DNA from: Agrobacterium tumefaciens
GTDB lineage: Bacteria; Pseudomonadota; Alphaproteobacteria; Rhizobiales; Rhizobiaceae
Reading direction: 5' to 3'
Assembly: GCA_025559845.1 (NCBI GenBank)
Contig: CP048469.1
Location: 2,542,001-2,606,000, forward strand
Length of the DNA: 64,000 nucleotides
How positions within the stretch are numbered: the stretch's first letter is position 1; each line of letters opens with the position of its first letter. Below are positions 53,222 through 62,116 of the stretch, one piece after another. The notes under the pieces are model-generated. The model searched no databases. It worked only from the letters and a program-made list of their open reading frames with translations, and was not told the origin of the DNA. The position numbers were made by a program, and so were the translations under genes.

Positions 53222-54166
53222 GTGAAACATTTTCTTATCAGCACATTCCTGGCAGGCGCGATCGCTCTTCCGGCGGCAGCCGCCGACTACATGATCATCG
53301 CTCCGGCAAATCCGGGCGGCGGCTGGGACCAGACGGCACGCTCGCTGCAAACCGTTCTCCAGGAAGAAGGCATTTCCAAAAGCGTACAGGTACAGAACGT
53401 ACCGGGCGCTGGCGGCACCATCGGTCTGGCACAGTTTGCCAGCCAGCAGAAGGGCAACCCGAATGCCCTGATCGTTGGCGGTTACGTCATGGTTGGTGCG
53501 ATCCTGACAAACAAGTCCCCGGTAACCTTGAACGAAGTGACCCCGGTCGCCCGTCTGACCGGTGAATACGAAGCCATCGTTGTACCCGCATCCTCCGACA
53601 TCAAGACGATCAAGGATCTGATCGAGAAGCTGAAGAGCGATCCGGGCAGCGTATCTTGGGGCGGCGGTTCGGCTGGCGGCACCGACCACATCACTGCAGG
53701 CCTGATTGCCAAGGCGGCTGGCGTCGATCCGACCAAGATCAATTACATCGCCTATTCCGGCGGCGGCGAAGCGCTTGCCTCGATCCTCGGCTCGCAGGTC
53801 ACGGCCGGTATTTCCAGCTACGGCGAATTCGAAAGCCAGGTTAAGGCCGGCACGCTGCGCCTGCTTGCAGTTTCCAGCGAAGAAAAGCTCGAAGGCATCG
53901 ATGCTCCGACGCTGAAGGAAAGCGGTCTCGATGTCGTCGTTCAGAACTGGCGTATGGTCGCCGCTCCTCCCGGCCTGACCCCGGATCAGGAAAAGGCTGT
54001 TAACGCCGACATCGAAAAGCTCGCCAAGTCCGCCAAGTGGCAGGAAACGCTGAAGACCAAGGGCTGGATGGACACCTATCTCGCCGGTGACGAGTTCAAG
54101 GCACAGCTCGCCAAGGACACCACCTCCACAGAAGCGATCCTCAAAGACATCGGACTTGTAAAATGA
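53222..54166 (+). CDS. tctC: Tripartite tricarboxylate transporter substrate-binding protein TctC
   Basis: A 314-residue periplasmic binding protein starting at GTG 53222 (GGAGG site at 6 nt). The signal peptide is [20 protein letters not shown]. The mature protein follows the Bug/TctC pattern: [39 protein letters not shown], and [19 protein letters not shown]. It should bind citrate or similar acids. The stop overlaps tctB. Frame is open further upstream but without homology. Confidence 0.93.
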   Translation: MKHFLISTFLAGAIALPAAAADYMIIAPANPGGGWDQTARSLQTVLQEEGISKSVQVQNVPGAGGTIGLAQFASQQKGNPNALIVGGYVMVGAILTNKSPVTLNEVTPVARLTGEYEAIVVPASSDIKTIKDLIEKLKSDPGSVSWGGGSAGGTDHITAGLIAKAAGVDPTKINYIAYSGGGEALASILGSQVTAGISSYGEFESQVKAGTLRLLAVSSEEKLEGIDAPTLKESGLDVVVQNWRMVAAPPGLTPDQEKAVNADIEKLAKSAKWQETLKTKGWMDTYLAGDEFKAQLAKDTTSTEAILKDIGLVK

Positions 54167-54657
54167 GCCAGGGTTTTAACCCTTCCCGCGAACAAAAGCG
54201 CCGCCCTGACTGGGCGGCGCTGCTGATCGCCATCGCCCTCGTCGCCGTCGCCTGTGTGATCTTCTGGGATAGCGCACGCCTCGCCAGCGTTACCGGATAT
54301 TCGCCGGTCGGTCCGGCCACCGTGCCCTACGCCATCGGATTCTGTCTGATCGGGCTGGCCATCTGGACAGCCATCGAGGCCTGGCGCAACGATTTCCCGG
54401 CCCGTGACAAGCAGGAAGTCGGACCCGTCGTCTGGGTCGTTGCCGGTCTTGCCGCGCAGATGCTGCTGCTGAAAGTCGCAGGTTTTTCGATTGCCACCGG
54501 TCTGCTGTTCGCCTTTACGGCCCGCGCATTCGGAAAACGCAAGCTCTGGTATTCTATCCCGCTCGGGATCGTTCTGAGCTTCATCGTGTGGTTCATTTTT
54601 GCGCGGCTCCTGCAACTTTCGCTGCCCGCCGGCCCGCTGGAACGGCTGTTCGTCTAA
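54163..54657 (+). CDS. tctB: Tripartite tricarboxylate transporter small permease TctB
   Basis: A 164-residue membrane protein with four predicted helices (AALLIAIALVAVACVIFW; VVWVVAGLAAQMLLLKV; PLGIVLSFIVWFIFARLLQL) matching TctB length and layout. It overlaps tctC by 4 bp (ATGA) and precedes tctA by 87 bp. Confidence 0.92.
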   Translation: MSQGFNPSREQKRRPDWAALLIAIALVAVACVIFWDSARLASVTGYSPVGPATVPYAIGFCLIGLAIWTAIEAWRNDFPARDKQEVGPVVWVVAGLAAQMLLLKVAGFSIATGLLFAFTARAFGKRKLWYSIPLGIVLSFIVWFIFARLLQLSLPAGPLERLFV

Positions 54658-54744
54658 CGGCCATTCCGACCAAATTTCGCGATCAAAGGGAACTGAGGCG
54701 CGGCATAAGCGCCATCGTTCCGCCCGACAGGGGGAAATCTGTCC

Positions 54745-56262
54745 ATGAGTACGTTTGAATTCCTGCTGCACGGTCTTGAGGTTGCTGCCCAACCCATGAA
54801 CCTGCTCTATGCGCTGATCGGCGTCACGCTCGGCACGGCCGTTGGCGTGCTGCCGGGCATTGGCCCGGCGTTGACCGTGGCGCTGCTGCTTCCCGTGACA
54901 TACCGATTGGACCCTGCCGGTTCGCTCATCATGTTCGCGGGTATCTATTACGGCGGTATGTATGGCGGATCGACAACCTCGATCCTGCTCAACACGCCGG
55001 GCGAAAGCGCCTCGATCGTGACTGCCCTCGAAGGCAACAAGATGGCGCGAAAAGGCCGCGGTGGTCCGGCATTGGCCACGGCCGCCATCGGCTCCTTCGT
55101 TGCGGGCTTGATCGCCACCATCGCCTTGGCTTTCGTTGCGCCATACATCGTCAAGCTGGCGCTGGTATTCGGTCCGCGTGAGTATTTCGCGCTGATGGTA
55201 CTGGCCTTCGTGACCGTCTCGTCCGCCTTCGGCGATTCTGCACTGCGTGGACTGACATCGCTCTTCATCGGTTTCACGCTTGCCATCATCGGCATCGACC
55301 AGTTGACCGGCCAGACCCGCATGAGCTTCGGCGTTCCCGACCTGCTCGACGGCATCGAAGTAACGACGCTTGCCGTCGCTATGTTCGCCATCGGCGAAAC
55401 GCTGTTCATCGTCGCACAGGGTGCCAGCGGTCCCGACAAGGTGGAGGCCGTCAAGGGTTCGATCTGGATGAGCGCACAGGACTGGGCACGCTCCTGGAAA
55501 GCCTGGTTGCGCGGTACACTGATCGGCTTCCCCATCGGCGCAATGCCTGCAGGCGGCGCCGAAATTGGCACCTTCCTCTCCTACGCCACCGAAAAGAAGC
55601 TGACCAAATATCCGGAAGAGTTCGGTGAGGGCGCGATTGAAGGCGTGGCTGGTCCGGAAGCTGCCAACAACGCATCTGCAGCCGGCACACTCGTACCACT
55701 GCTGACGCTCGGCCTGCCGACCACAGCGACCGCAGCCATCATGCTGGCCGGTTTCCAGCAATATGGCCTGCAGCCCGGCCCGCTGCTGTTTGCGACCAAT
55801 CCGCAACTCGTCTGGGGTCTGATTGCCAGCCTCTTCATCGCCAACCTGATGCTGCTGGTGCTCAACCTGCCGCTGATCGGCCTGTGGGTGAAGCTGCTGA
55901 CCATTCCGAAGCCCTGGCTTTATGCAGGCATCCTGCTGTTCGCCACGCTTGGCACCATCGGCGCTAATCCATCGGTGTTCGAACTCGGCATGCTGCTCGC
56001 CTTCGGTGTTCTCGGCTACATCATGCGCATCTTTGGTTATCCGATTGCACCAGCCGTTGTCGGTCTGATCCTTGGACCACTTGCCGAACAGCAGCTTCGC
56101 CGCGCATTGGCCATCGGTCAGGGCGATCCGACTGTGCTTTTCACCTCACCGATTGCGGTCGGACTGTTCATCGTCGCAGCCGCCGCCTTCATCATCCCGC
56201 TCATCATGCGCATTCGTGGACGTGGTGAAGTTCTGACCCAGCTCGCCGCAAGCGAAGACTGA
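54745..56262 (+). CDS. tctA: Tripartite tricarboxylate transporter large permease TctA
   Basis: A 505-residue permease with about twelve helices. Conserved segments are [61 protein letters not shown] and [26 protein letters not shown]. It forms the main channel with TctB, driven by ion gradient, and takes up substrate from TctC. It ends the operon before a terminator. Confidence 0.95.
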   Translation: MSTFEFLLHGLEVAAQPMNLLYALIGVTLGTAVGVLPGIGPALTVALLLPVTYRLDPAGSLIMFAGIYYGGMYGGSTTSILLNTPGESASIVTALEGNKMARKGRGGPALATAAIGSFVAGLIATIALAFVAPYIVKLALVFGPREYFALMVLAFVTVSSAFGDSALRGLTSLFIGFTLAIIGIDQLTGQTRMSFGVPDLLDGIEVTTLAVAMFAIGETLFIVAQGASGPDKVEAVKGSIWMSAQDWARSWKAWLRGTLIGFPIGAMPAGGAEIGTFLSYATEKKLTKYPEEFGEGAIEGVAGPEAANNASAAGTLVPLLTLGLPTTATAAIMLAGFQQYGLQPGPLLFATNPQLVWGLIASLFIANLMLLVLNLPLIGLWVKLLTIPKPWLYAGILLFATLGTIGANPSVFELGMLLAFGVLGYIMRIFGYPIAPAVVGLILGPLAEQQLRRALAIGQGDPTVLFTSPIAVGLFIVAAAAFIIPLIMRIRGRGEVLTQLAASED

Positions 56263-56283
56263 TAAAAAACTCCCAGGGTGACT

Positions 56284-56316
56284 GGCCTCGTATCCGCAAG
56301 GATACGGGGCTTTTTT
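56284..56316 (+). terminator. Intrinsic terminator after tctA
   Basis: GGCCTCGTATCC pairs with GGATACGGGGC around GCAA, one G-T pair, followed by TTTTTT. Confidence 0.92.
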
Positions 56317-56394
56317 GTTGCGACAGCAAGCGAGTTTTCCAGCGCGCAAACCGCAGAAGAGTTGTAGAGTCCACCGCAATCGAAGGAGAATGAT

Positions 56395-56649
56395 ATGCGT
56401 CGGATCGCACTAATGATGATGCTCGCGCTTGCAGGCTGCACCACGGCCCCTGTTGAACCGATTCCGGGCAGCATCACCTATGGCGGGCAACCACGTACCA
56501 AATTGACGAAATCCCCGATCGGCAGCACCCTGAGCCATGAATTCATCATGGGTGACGGACGCTTGGCAATTGAAACCTACCGCATCCAGCCGGACCGTTC
56601 GCTGTCACTGGAAAACCGCGTGATCGTCGGTGATTGGCCTCCGCAATAA
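56395..56649 (+). CDS. Small lipoprotein
   Basis: An 84-residue protein with a lipoprotein signal (MRRIALMMMLALAGC lipobox, Cys15) and a short mature part of about 70 residues ending ENRVIVGDWPPQ. The GGAG site precedes the ATG. No domain is recognised; similar small lipoproteins are common in rhizobia. Confidence 0.75.
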   Translation: MRRIALMMMLALAGCTTAPVEPIPGSITYGGQPRTKLTKSPIGSTLSHEFIMGDGRLAIETYRIQPDRSLSLENRVIVGDWPPQ

Positions 56650-56681
56650 CGACGTCAACCTCCCTTTTCCACTGAGCGCAA

Positions 56682-56698
56682 TTCAGAATTATTCTAAA
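56682..56698 (-). promoter_or_regulatory. Irr-type iron control element (ICE) upstream of siderophore importer
   Basis: Read on the minus strand it is TTTAGAA-TAA-TTCTGAA, one mismatch from the rhizobial Irr box TTTAGAA-N3-TTCTAAA. It lies 108 bp upstream of the binding protein start. Confidence 0.7.
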
Positions 56699-56734
56699 AG
56701 ATAATTTTGATTTCCTGACGCTCTGGCAATAAAG

Positions 56735-56751
56735 CTGATTTTTGAAATCAG
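56735..56751. promoter_or_regulatory. RirA-type iron-responsive operator (IRO)
   Basis: CTGATTT-TTG-AAATCAG is a perfect 7-3-7 palindrome and contains TGA-N9-TCA (56736-56750), the RirA box described in rhizobia. It lies 37 bp downstream of the Irr-like box and 55 bp before the gene. Confidence 0.65.
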
Positions 56752-56805
56752 GTTAAGCTCCGGGCAGTCTCTGTTGCCGGTGCGGTATTTGCAAGGGAAA
56801 CATCC

Positions 56806-57744
56806 GTGGCCATGAACTTCTCCTTCCCCGTCCGTCTTCTGGCAGCCGCCGCCTTCAGCATCGGCGCATTGACGGCTCAGGCGCACGCCGAAGACGTTAC
56901 CATCAAGCACGCCCAGGGCGAGACTGTGCTGAAAGCAGCGCCGAAGAAGGTACTTGTCCTGGATATTCCGTCGCTCGATACCCTGAATGCACTGGGCTAT
57001 GAGCCGGCAGGTGTTCTCGGCTCGAACCTGCCTTCCTACCTGAAGAAATATTCGGACGATAAGTACCTGAAGGTCGGCACGCTGTTCGAACCCGACTATG
57101 AGGCCATCAATGCGGCTGAAGCGGATCTGGTGATCGTCGGCGGCCGTTCGCGTGCCAAATACCCTGATGTTTCCAAGATCACGCCTGCCATCGACATGTC
57201 GGTAGATTCCAAGGACTTCATCAATAGCGTCAAGAGCAACGTCACAAAGCTTGGCGATATCTTCGGCAAGCAGGAAGAAGCGAAAAAGCTCGACGCCTCG
57301 ATCGATGAAAAAGCCACCCGTTTGAAAGCCCTCGCGCCTGAAGCCGGAACAGCGATGATCCTCGTCACCAATGCGGGCAAGATTGGCGCTTATGGCCCCA
57401 ACTCGCGCGTTGGCTGGCTACACCGGGAAATCGGCTTCAAGACAGTTGAAGAAAACATCGACGATCGTTTCCATGGCGGCGATGTCGTTTCCTTTGAATA
57501 CCTCCTGGAGAAGAATCCGGACTGGCTGTTCGTGATCGACCGCGACGCTGGCGTCGGCTCCAGCAAGGAAGGCAATGCTGCCCAGCAGGTTCTTGATAAT
57601 GAACTGGTGCACCAGACGAAAGCCTGGAAGAACGGCCATATTGTTTACCTCGATCCACAGGCGGCCTATATCGTTTCCAGCGGCTACACCGCATTGACGA
57701 CGCTGATCGACCAGGTCTACACGGCGGTTTCCGCCAAGAAGTAA
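56806..57744 (+). CDS. Siderophore ABC transporter substrate-binding protein (FatB-like)
   Basis: A 312-residue class-III binding protein with a signal peptide (LAAAAFSIGALTAQAHA). Mature part: VTIKHAQGETVLKAAPKKVLVLDI, EAADLVIVGGRSRAKYPD and NPDWLFVIDRDAGVGSSKEG, all as in the FatB/VctP/FpuA petrobactin-and-catecholate-type group. The GTG at 56806 is chosen for its AAGGGA site at 7 nt; ATG 56812 is the alternative. First gene of a four-gene importer under iron-type boxes. Confidence 0.92.
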   Translation: MAMNFSFPVRLLAAAAFSIGALTAQAHAEDVTIKHAQGETVLKAAPKKVLVLDIPSLDTLNALGYEPAGVLGSNLPSYLKKYSDDKYLKVGTLFEPDYEAINAAEADLVIVGGRSRAKYPDVSKITPAIDMSVDSKDFINSVKSNVTKLGDIFGKQEEAKKLDASIDEKATRLKALAPEAGTAMILVTNAGKIGAYGPNSRVGWLHREIGFKTVEENIDDRFHGGDVVSFEYLLEKNPDWLFVIDRDAGVGSSKEGNAAQQVLDNELVHQTKAWKNGHIVYLDPQAAYIVSSGYTALTTLIDQVYTAVSAKK

Positions 57745-57801
57745 CCGAGACGCAATATTCAGACTCCAGGCTCCAGCCGGTTCGACCGTCTGGAGCCTGC
57801 C

Positions 57802-58779
57802 GTGCATCAGAGACCCGCTTTGAAATATCTGGCACTCGCCCTTCTCGCCACATTCGGCCTTGCCGTCACCAGCCTTTTCGTTGGCGTCAGCGACGTGTCG
57901 ATCACGGCGCTGATGTCGTCGGAGACAGAAGCCCGTGCGATGCTGGTATTGCTGGTCAGCCGCATTCCACGCACGCTTGCGCTTATCCTTGCCGGAAGCT
58001 CGATGGCAATCACCGGTCTCATCATGCAGATGCTTGTGCGCAATCGATTTGTCGAACCTTCGACAGCCGGCACGGCGGAATCGGCCAGCCTCGGCCTTCT
58101 GGTGGTCACCATGTTGGCGCCGGAAACCCCGATCTTCGGCAAGATGCTTGTCGCGGCAGCCTTCGCTCTGGCCGGTACAGCGCTTTTCCTCCGAATTTTA
58201 AGACAGGTGCCGTTGCGCGATGTTTTGCTGGTGCCCTTGATCGGCATCATGCTGGGCGGAGTCATTTCCGCCATCACCACCTTCTTCGCCTATCGTTTTG
58301 ATCTTTTGCAATCACTCGGCGCATGGATGACCGGGGATTTTTCCGGCGTTTTACGCGGCCGATACGAATTGCTGTGGGTCGGTTTCGTTTTCGCCATCGC
58401 GGCCTATCTTGCCGCTGATCGCTTCACGGTGGCGGGCATGGGACGCGACTTTACCACCAACCTCGGCCTTAACTACCGGCGCGTCATGACACTGGGACTG
58501 ACCATCGTTTCGCTTGTCAGCGCTGTCGTGGTCGTAACAGTCGGCATGATCCCGTTTCTCGGCCTGATCGTTCCCAACGTCGTGAGCATGATGATTGGCG
58601 ACAACATGCGCCGCTCGGTTCCGTGGGTTGCGACGCTTGGCGCAATCTTCGTTCTCGTCTGCGACATCATTGGCAGAACAATCCGGGCGCCCTATGAAAT
58701 TCCGATCGGTACGGTGGTCGGTGTGATCGGGAGTGCCATGTTCCTCTATCTGCTATTGCGGAAGCGTCGCCATGTCTGA
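57802..58779 (+). CDS. Siderophore ABC transporter permease (FatD-like)
   Basis: A 325-residue FecCD-family permease with about nine helices (RIPRTLALILAGSSMAITGL IMQMLVRNRFVEPSTAG; VVVTVGMIPFLGLIVPNVVS MMIGDN). GTG start with a GGAG site. It overlaps the next permease gene by 8 bp. Together they form the heterodimeric channel. Confidence 0.93.
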   Translation: MHQRPALKYLALALLATFGLAVTSLFVGVSDVSITALMSSETEARAMLVLLVSRIPRTLALILAGSSMAITGLIMQMLVRNRFVEPSTAGTAESASLGLLVVTMLAPETPIFGKMLVAAAFALAGTALFLRILRQVPLRDVLLVPLIGIMLGGVISAITTFFAYRFDLLQSLGAWMTGDFSGVLRGRYELLWVGFVFAIAAYLAADRFTVAGMGRDFTTNLGLNYRRVMTLGLTIVSLVSAVVVVTVGMIPFLGLIVPNVVSMMIGDNMRRSVPWVATLGAIFVLVCDIIGRTIRAPYEIPIGTVVGVIGSAMFLYLLLRKRRHV

Positions 58780-59740
58780 GAGGAACACCGATACACGAGC
58801 GCGCATCGTCCTTCTGATCTTGCTGGCGCTTGCATTGATCTCCGCCGCCGCCTTCATGACACTTGGTGCGAAAGGAAGCTGGAGCTTCGTGCTGGCATTT
58901 CGTGGCGTAAAGCTCTGGGCGCTGTTGATGGTCGCTTACGCCATCGCCGTTTCAACGGTACTGTTCCAGACGGTCACAAACAACCGCATCCTGACACCCT
59001 CCGTCATGGGGTTCGATTCCCTTTACGTGCTGGTGCAAACGGCGTTGATCTTCGTTTTCACCTCCGCCACGGTGGTGTTGATCGATCCGCAGATCAAGTT
59101 TCTGGCTGAAACCGCCCTGCTCGTCACCTTTTCCGCGTTGCTTTATCGCTGGCTGTTCATAGGTGCCGAACGCAGCCTGCACCTTCTCGTGCTGGTTGGC
59201 ATCGTCTTTGGTGTGTTCTTCCGAAGCCTTTCGGGCTTTATGCAAAGAGTGCTCGATCCGAATGAATTCGCCGTTCTGCAGGATTCGCTGTTTGCCAGCT
59301 TCAACTCCATCGATCCGACGCTTCTCGCCATTTCCGCCGTCATCATCGGCGCGGTGACGGTGATCGGCCTGCGCCTGATGCACACATTTGATGTTCTCTC
59401 CCTTGGGCGCGCCGCGGCCATCAGCCTCGGGGTTGATTACAAACGCACCGTCACGATCATCCTGGTGCTCGTATCGGTTCTGATTGCGGTTTCTACCGCC
59501 CTTGTCGGCCCGGTCATGTTCTTCGGCCTGCTCGTCGCAGCACTTGCACACTATTTGACGGGGAGCGGCAAACACGCCCATGTGCTGCCTGCGGCAATCC
59601 TGATCGCCATCATCTGCCTCGTCGGTGGTCAGGTGGTGCTGGAGCGGCTTTTCGCCTTTGACACAGCACTCTCCATCGTCATCGAGTTTCTGGGCGGCAT
59701 CGTCTTCATTGGACTTATTCTCAAGCGGGGTGCGCGATGA
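58772..59740 (+). CDS. Siderophore ABC transporter permease (FatC-like)
   Basis: A 322-residue second FecCD-type permease: GVKLWALLMVAYAIAVSTVL FQTVTNNRILTPSVMGFDSL, and LGRAAAISLGVDYKRTVTII. Start ATG 58772 (MSERNTDTRARIV) inside the end of the preceding gene. Its stop overlaps the ATPase ATG by 4 bp. Confidence 0.93.
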   Translation: MSERNTDTRARIVLLILLALALISAAAFMTLGAKGSWSFVLAFRGVKLWALLMVAYAIAVSTVLFQTVTNNRILTPSVMGFDSLYVLVQTALIFVFTSATVVLIDPQIKFLAETALLVTFSALLYRWLFIGAERSLHLLVLVGIVFGVFFRSLSGFMQRVLDPNEFAVLQDSLFASFNSIDPTLLAISAVIIGAVTVIGLRLMHTFDVLSLGRAAAISLGVDYKRTVTIILVLVSVLIAVSTALVGPVMFFGLLVAALAHYLTGSGKHAHVLPAAILIAIICLVGGQVVLERLFAFDTALSIVIEFLGGIVFIGLILKRGAR

Positions 59741-60495
59741 TCATCGCAAACGCGGTCAGCAAAGCCTATGGCGGCACCGTTGTCGTCAACGACGTTTCCA
59801 TTTCCATTCCGGCCGGTGGCGTCACCTCCATTATCGGACCGAACGGGGCAGGAAAATCCACGCTTCTGTCCATCGTCGCGCGGTTGATGTCGATGGACAA
59901 GGGAACGGTGACCGTGGACGGGCTCGACGTCACAAAAACGCCCTCGGACACGCTGGCCCGGCGTCTCTCCATCCTGCGCCAGGACAATCACATCTCCTCC
60001 AGATTGACTGTTCGCGATCTCGTCGGCTTCGGCCGTTATCCTTATTCCAAGGGCAGACCCACCGTTGAGGACAAGGTACACATCGACAGGGCACTCGATT
60101 ATCTGCATCTCGAATCCCTCGCTGATCGATTTCTTGACGAACTCTCCGGTGGCCAACGTCAGCGCGCATTCGTGGCCATGGTTCTGTGCCAGGATACGGA
60201 TTACGTGCTCTTGGACGAGCCGCTGAACAACCTCGACATGAAACATGCCTCAAGCATGATGAAGATCATGCGCAAGGCGGCAGACGAGCTGAAGAAGACT
60301 GTCGTTGTGGTGCTGCACGACATCAACTTCGCCTCCTGGTACTCCGACCACATCATCGCGATGCGCGACGGCCATATCAATCGCCACGGCAGCGTTGAAG
60401 ATATTATCCGGCCAGAGGTTTTGCGGGAAATCTACGACATGGATATCGATGTGAAGGAGATGGACGGCCAGCGCATTTGCCTGTTCTATGCGTGA
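59737..60495 (+). CDS. Siderophore ABC transporter ATPase (FatE-like)
   Basis: A 252-residue ATPase: Walker A GPNGAGKSTLLSIVARLM, signature LSGGQRQRAFVAMVL, Walker B VLLDEPLNNLDM, and switch VVLHDINFASW. Signature and switch are of the FepC/FatE type. It ends the importer operon. The dps gene follows after 185 bp on the same strand. Confidence 0.94.
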   Translation: MIIANAVSKAYGGTVVVNDVSISIPAGGVTSIIGPNGAGKSTLLSIVARLMSMDKGTVTVDGLDVTKTPSDTLARRLSILRQDNHISSRLTVRDLVGFGRYPYSKGRPTVEDKVHIDRALDYLHLESLADRFLDELSGGQRQRAFVAMVLCQDTDYVLLDEPLNNLDMKHASSMMKIMRKAADELKKTVVVVLHDINFASWYSDHIIAMRDGHINRHGSVEDIIRPEVLREIYDMDIDVKEMDGQRICLFYA

Positions 60496-60680
60496 CACAT
60501 CGCTATCGTAAGGAATTCTGGAATGACCACCGTTTCGGGTGGAACGCGGCGCAAGCCGGAGCGTTAGTTGAAAGAACAGGAAGGGGACACAGAGCGAAGA
60601 CGCCCTATCTTTGCCTCCCCTTTCCAGAAAACCGAAGATTTCCAAAGCGGCATTCCGTCCGCACCCTTCAGGAGACATCG

Positions 60681-61169
60681 ATGAAGACGCACAAGACGAA
60701 GAACGACCTGCCCTCTAATGCAAAGTCGACCGTGATCGGCATTCTCAACGAATCGCTCGCTTCGGTGATCGACCTGGCGCTGGCGACAAAGCAGGCGCAC
60801 TGGAACCTCAAGGGACCGCAATTCATCGCCGTTCACGAACTTCTCGACGGTTTCCGCACGCAACTCGACGATCATGGCGATACCATCGCTGAAAGGGTCG
60901 TGCAGCTTGGCGGCACCGCCCTCGGCAGCCTGCAGTCCGTTTCATCTGCTACAGCGCTCAAAGCCTATCCAACTGACATTTATGCAATCCACGACCATCT
61001 GGGCGCACTCATCGATCGTTATGGTGACGTGGCGAACATGATACGCAAGGCAATCGACGATTCCGACGAGGCCGGCGATCCCACCACAGCCGATATCTTC
61101 ACTGCCGCCTCGCGCGATCTCGACAAGGCGCTGTGGTTCCTCGAGGCACATGTTCAGGAAAAAAACTGA
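60681..61169 (+). CDS. dps: Dps ferritin-like DNA-protection protein
   Basis: A 162-residue Dps family protein: ATKQAHWNLKGPQFIAVHELLDGFRTQLDDHGDTIAERV (position 60784 onwards) holds the ferroxidase His/Asp/Glu residues; the N-terminus has Lys residues (MKTHKTKNDLPSNAKST) that in other Dps proteins bind DNA. It oxidises and stores iron and shields DNA under peroxide. Ribosome site AGGAG precedes the ATG. Its position after an iron importer suggests a link to iron homeostasis, though it has its own upstream gap. Confidence 0.95.
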   Translation: MKTHKTKNDLPSNAKSTVIGILNESLASVIDLALATKQAHWNLKGPQFIAVHELLDGFRTQLDDHGDTIAERVVQLGGTALGSLQSVSSATALKAYPTDIYAIHDHLGALIDRYGDVANMIRKAIDDSDEAGDPTTADIFTAASRDLDKALWFLEAHVQEKN

Positions 61170-61203
61170 ACCACATCCTGAGCAAGACATTATCCAGACA
61201 CCA

Positions 61204-61232
61204 AAACGCCCGGACAGAAACCGGGCGTTTTT
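61204..61232 (+). terminator. Intrinsic terminator after dps
   Basis: AAACGCCCGG and CCGGGCGTTT form a perfect 10-bp stem around ACAGAAA, followed by TT. Confidence 0.92.
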
Positions 61233-61387
61233 CATTCGATCACACTGCAGAGATACGCTCGCGTGAACCCGTGATCTGAAATGACCGTCAACACACCACC
61301 GCCGAAAATCGAAATCGATTTCCGGAGAGAACAATGGTTGATCTGCAATGTCGGAGCGTCATTCAGCGACCGACAGGACGCATACCG

Positions 61388-61609
61388 CTAATGCCGCCGC
61401 AATATGGCAAGGCCGATATCCCGCAGCATCTCATGGTCGAGAATACCGCGCTGCGCGCTGCGGATGAGTACCGCCGCGCACTCATTGGCGACATGACTGC
61501 TACGATCTTCAAGGCACTCAAAACATACGCCATCGAAAATGTTCTGCAGATCGGTAATCTGCTCTGGCGACAACTGCGCGCCAACTCTTTGAAAAGCCGC
61601 ATACGACAA
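61388..61609 (-). CDS. Small hypothetical protein, TTG start
   Basis: A 73-residue protein (MSYAAFQRVGAQLSPEQITD; LQNIFDGVCFECLEDRSSHV; EMLRDIGLAILRRH) with normal acidic/hydrophobic helical composition. The start is TTG 61609 with GGGAGG at 7-8 nt, one of the strongest ribosome sites here. It looks like a rhizobial conserved hypothetical, but no family is recognised. A 97-residue frame on the other strand (61334-61627) also has a fair ribosome site but odd composition; only one of the two is likely real. Confidence 0.55.
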   Translation of the reverse strand: MSYAAFQRVGAQLSPEQITDLQNIFDGVCFECLEDRSSHVANECAAVLIRSAQRGILDHEMLRDIGLAILRRH

Positions 61610-61917
61610 GGCTCATCCTCCCGATGACATGCCAAGTATCGTTCAACAAGTTTGTTTTTGATTTTTTCGTGGACAGGAAATTTGTACACCCGAACGAATC
61701 ACTTGTCGAATCAGATTTTAACCAAATGTAAATGGGTGATTTTTCGATTTCCCCACATCAAAACGATAGCGCTCCAATGCGACAATCAGATGAGAATTTC
61801 CGATAAATCTGCAAAAGAAAGTGTTGCATTCCAAAATCGATTGAGCGATATAGCACCCGTCGCCGCAACACTGGTGACCCACGGTTCAGCTTACTACCCC
61901 GGACCGTTGGCTTATGA
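61610..61917. other. 308-bp AT-rich intergenic region before tRNA-Gly
   Basis: No gene, repeat or terminator that I can support. The low-GC stretch 61640-61760 should include promoters for the small leftward gene and the tRNA. Confidence 0.4.
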
Positions 61918-61992
61918 GCGGGTGTAGCTCAGGGGTAGAGCACAACCTTGCCAAGGTTGGGGTCGAGGGTTCAAATCCCTTCGCCCGCTCCA
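61918..61992 (+). tRNA. tRNA-Gly (anticodon GCC)
   Basis: Cloverleaf recognised by eye. The acceptor GCGGGTG (61918-61924) pairs with CGCCCGC (61982-61988) with one G-U. The D arm is GCTC...GAGC. The anticodon stem is CAACC/GGTTG with loop TTGCCAA (anticodon GCC, 61970-side at 61950-61952). The T arm contains GGTTCAAATCC. The encoded CCA is at 61990-61992. Confidence 0.97.
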
Positions 61993-62116
61993 AATTCTCC
62001 CAGATTAAATATCAAAGAATTCAATGTCGTAGATACGCCTTCGGCATGTATGTTTCCCTGCCGTTCATTATCGGATGGCGGAAGGGGCAGACGCCCCTCC
62101 CTCCACATTTGCGAGA

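Noticed and set aside
54076..55806. 576-residue open frame on the minus strand opposite tctB and tctA
   Set aside because: tctB and tctA are certain by homology; the antisense frame has a Gln/Arg/His/Gly-rich composition typical of GC-rich shadow frames.
61918..61992. tRNA-Gly as an integration site of a mobile element
   Set aside because: No integrase and no direct repeat of the tRNA 3' end was seen in the flanks; the genes around it are ordinary chromosomal genes.
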